64,000 nt of DNA. It comes from Odoribacter splanchnicus DSM 20712 (GTDB lineage: Bacteria; Bacteroidota; Bacteroidia; Bacteroidales; Marinifilaceae). The notes under the pieces are model-generated. The model was not told where the DNA came from. It made no database searches and saw only the letters and a program-made list of their open reading frames with translations. Below, one piece after another: positions 62,482-64,000 of the stretch; position 1 is the first letter of the stretch; each line of letters begins with the position of its first letter. The stretch lies in NCBI RefSeq assembly GCF_000190535.1, contig NC_015160.1, forward strand, positions 496,001-560,000, in the 5' to 3' direction. The position numbers and the translations under genes are program-made.

Positions 62482-64000
62482 ATGAAAAAAAATCGTCTGA
62501 TCCGATTTCCGGGCCTTTTAAAGAGGTTTAGGAAAAATTTGATGTTTATCAAATGTTGTATTGTTTTCATTTTTGTTTTTAGCCTGAATTTATCGGCTCA
62601 TGTTTTTTCTCAAAGCAAGCTGGTGACTTTAGACTTGAAAGAGGTTTCTGTGGAGAAATTTGTCGATGCCGTGAAACAACAAACCGGTATGAAAATGATG
62701 TATAATTCCGGTGTGGTGCGGGAAGCTGGTCAGGTTTCCGTTCAGGTTAAAGACAAAGAATTGAGCGAAGTGTTGGATATGGTATTGAAAAAAGTGAATT
62801 TGGAGTATGAGCTGTACAATGATATCATTCTGATTCGTGCAAAAGGAGAAGTACCGGCCGGGCCGAAAGTACTGAAAGGGGTGGTGAAAGATAAAAGCGG
62901 GGCGGTCTTACCGGGAGTGACCGTCGTAATTAAAGGGACGACCTTAGGCGTATCGACCGACATCGATGGAAAATATTCGATCACCATTCCGGAGGATGGG
63001 AAAGAAACGGTATTGATGTTTACATTTGTCGGCATGAAGCCACAGGAGGTCAGATATGCCGGGCAAGAAACGTTGAATGTGATATTGACCGAGGAAGTGG
63101 CGGAAATGGAAGAGGTGGTGGTCAATGGTTATTTTACCCGGAAGAAGGAGAGCTTTACCGGTGTATCCAAGACCTTCTCCGGAGATGAACTGAAGACTAT
63201 TTCTACGGGAAATATCCTGAATACCTTGTCTGTGCTCGATCCTTCTTTTACTAAAGTGGTGAATAATGAAATGGGTAGTGACCCGAATACGATTCCTGAT
63301 TTTGAAATCCGGGGGTCCAGTAGTTTGAAGGCCGAGTATGAAAACAATCCGAATATGCCGACTTTTATTATGGATGGTTTCGAAGTAACCGCTCAGAAGG
63401 TGTTCGACCTCGACCCCAACCGGGTACGTTATATCACTATTCTGAAAGATGCATCGGCTACAGCGATTTACGGCTCACGTGCTGCCAATGGTGTTGTGGT
63501 GATCGAGACAGTACTTCCCAAAGCCGGAAAATTGCAGTTGTCTTATAACGGTAGTGCCAACTTCGAAATAGCCGATCTTTCGGATTATAATCTGATGAAT
63601 GCAGAAGAAAAACTGGAATACGAAGTGCGTTCCGGATTGTATGAAAAATCTTCCAAACCCGGATGGACGGATGATAAGTTGGATGCATATAACCGGATTC
63701 TGAAATTGGTGAAGGAAGGAAATGATGTGGATTGGTTGTCCATTCCGGTACGGGAATTGGGGGTCGGCCATAAACATACCGTAATGGCAGAAGGTGGAAA
63801 CGAATCGTTCCGTTATGCTTTCGATCTTTTCTATTCGAATAAAGTCGGAGTGATGAAAGGCTCGAAACGGGATAATTACGGTGGAGGGATCCGGCTTCAA
63901 TATAACCTGAAAAACCTGAAATTCTCCAATTATGCTTCCTTCGATCATTTGAAGTCGGTCAATTCCCCTTACGGAAGTTTTAGTTCTTACCTCTATTATA
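62482..64000 (+). CDS. SusC/RagA-type TonB-dependent transporter, N-terminal half (runs off right edge)
   Basis: Starts ATG 62482 and stays open to base 64000 (506 codons). The unusually long N-terminus (about 45 residues) precedes a signal ending VFSQ. An STN domain follows (about 50-105, VTLDLKEVSVEKFVDAVKQQ), a carboxypeptidase-like domain (about 130-200, LKGVVKDKSGAVLPGVTVVI), and the plug with the pair PTFIMDGFEV and ILKDASATAIYGSRAANGVV. The barrel is cut by the window end. STN plus upstream FecR indicates signalling to the missing sigma factor. The expected SusD gene lies beyond the right edge. Confidence 0.93.
   Translation, partial: MKKNRLIRFPGLLKRFRKNLMFIKCCIVFIFVFSLNLSAHVFSQSKLVTLDLKEVSVEKFVDAVKQQTGMKMMYNSGVVREAGQVSVQVKDKELSEVLDMVLKKVNLEYELYNDIILIRAKGEVPAGPKVLKGVVKDKSGAVLPGVTVVIKGTTLGVSTDIDGKYSITIPEDGKETVLMFTFVGMKPQEVRYAGQETLNVILTEEVAEMEEVVVNGYFTRKKESFTGVSKTFSGDELKTISTGNILNTLSVLDPSFTKVVNNEMGSDPNTIPDFEIRGSSSLKAEYENNPNMPTFIMDGFEVTAQKVFDLDPNRVRYITILKDASATAIYGSRAANGVVVIETVLPKAGKLQLSYNGSANFEIADLSDYNLMNAEEKLEYEVRSGLYEKSSKPGWTDDKLDAYNRILKLVKEGNDVDWLSIPVRELGVGHKHTVMAEGGNESFRYAFDLFYSNKVGVMKGSKRDNYGGGIRLQYNLKNLKFSNYASFDHLKSVNSPYGSFSSYLYY

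Overview
The window looks like chromosomal DNA of a gut-type Bacteroidales, most likely an Odoribacter/Butyricimonas-like lineage (inference). The evidence is the TAnnTTTG -7 promoter boxes, ECF sigma/FecR/SusC/SusD sets, a 1095-residue SecA, SPII lipoproteins and a DUF4286 protein next to ruvC. No rRNA, tRNA, CRISPR array or prophage module was found.

Layout. 0-1 kb: an ECF sigma factor and the start of its FecR anti-sigma factor, both leftward, running off the edge. 1.7-6.8 kb: a leftward five-gene cluster resembling heterodisulfide reductase (HdrC, HdrB, HdrA, a second HdrC-like ferredoxin, and a fused HdrE-HdrD membrane subunit). 7.4-12.4 kb: leftward housekeeping genes (ruvC, DUF4286, a TPR protein, serS, rpmA, rplU). 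12.7-17.6 kb: a rightward run of ECF sigma factor, anti-sigma/papain-like protein, M48 metalloprotease with zinc ribbon, a small protein, a zinc-ribbon protein, and a membrane double-Rossmann/RyR protein. 18-30.6 kb: mostly rightward single genes (WG-repeat protein, acyltransferase, VanX-like dipeptidase, udk, nitrilase, S9 peptidase, trmD, rpsA, RNase Z, GH76-like hydrolase), plus one leftward lipoprotein with a stop codon in its signal peptide.

30.7-49.2 kb is the accessory part. Two 1682-bp copies of one IS5/IS1182-like element lie in opposite orientation at 30688-32369 and 42785-44466. Around the second copy is a visibly AT-richer block (about 34.5-48.5 kb) encoding sigma, FecR, SusC, SusD, a lipoprotein, a TlpA-like lipoprotein split by the IS, an S9 peptidase and another TlpA protein. 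This is probably a peptide-uptake locus. Decayed gene fragments and an IS1634-like remnant border the block. 49.7-60.7 kb returns to core genes (REC-histidine kinase, mannose-1-phosphate guanylyltransferase, PEBP, upp, esterase, glycerate kinase, secA, lgt, guanine deaminase). The right edge holds a FecR and the first half of another SusC.

A structured intergenic repeat family with short terminal inverted repeats occurs three times (6954-7318, 17679-18268, 55180-55348) in a medium, a long and an internally deleted form. Beside it, the most unusual items are the Hdr-like cluster, the sigma/protease/RyR run, and the two IS copies, each broken at a different place.
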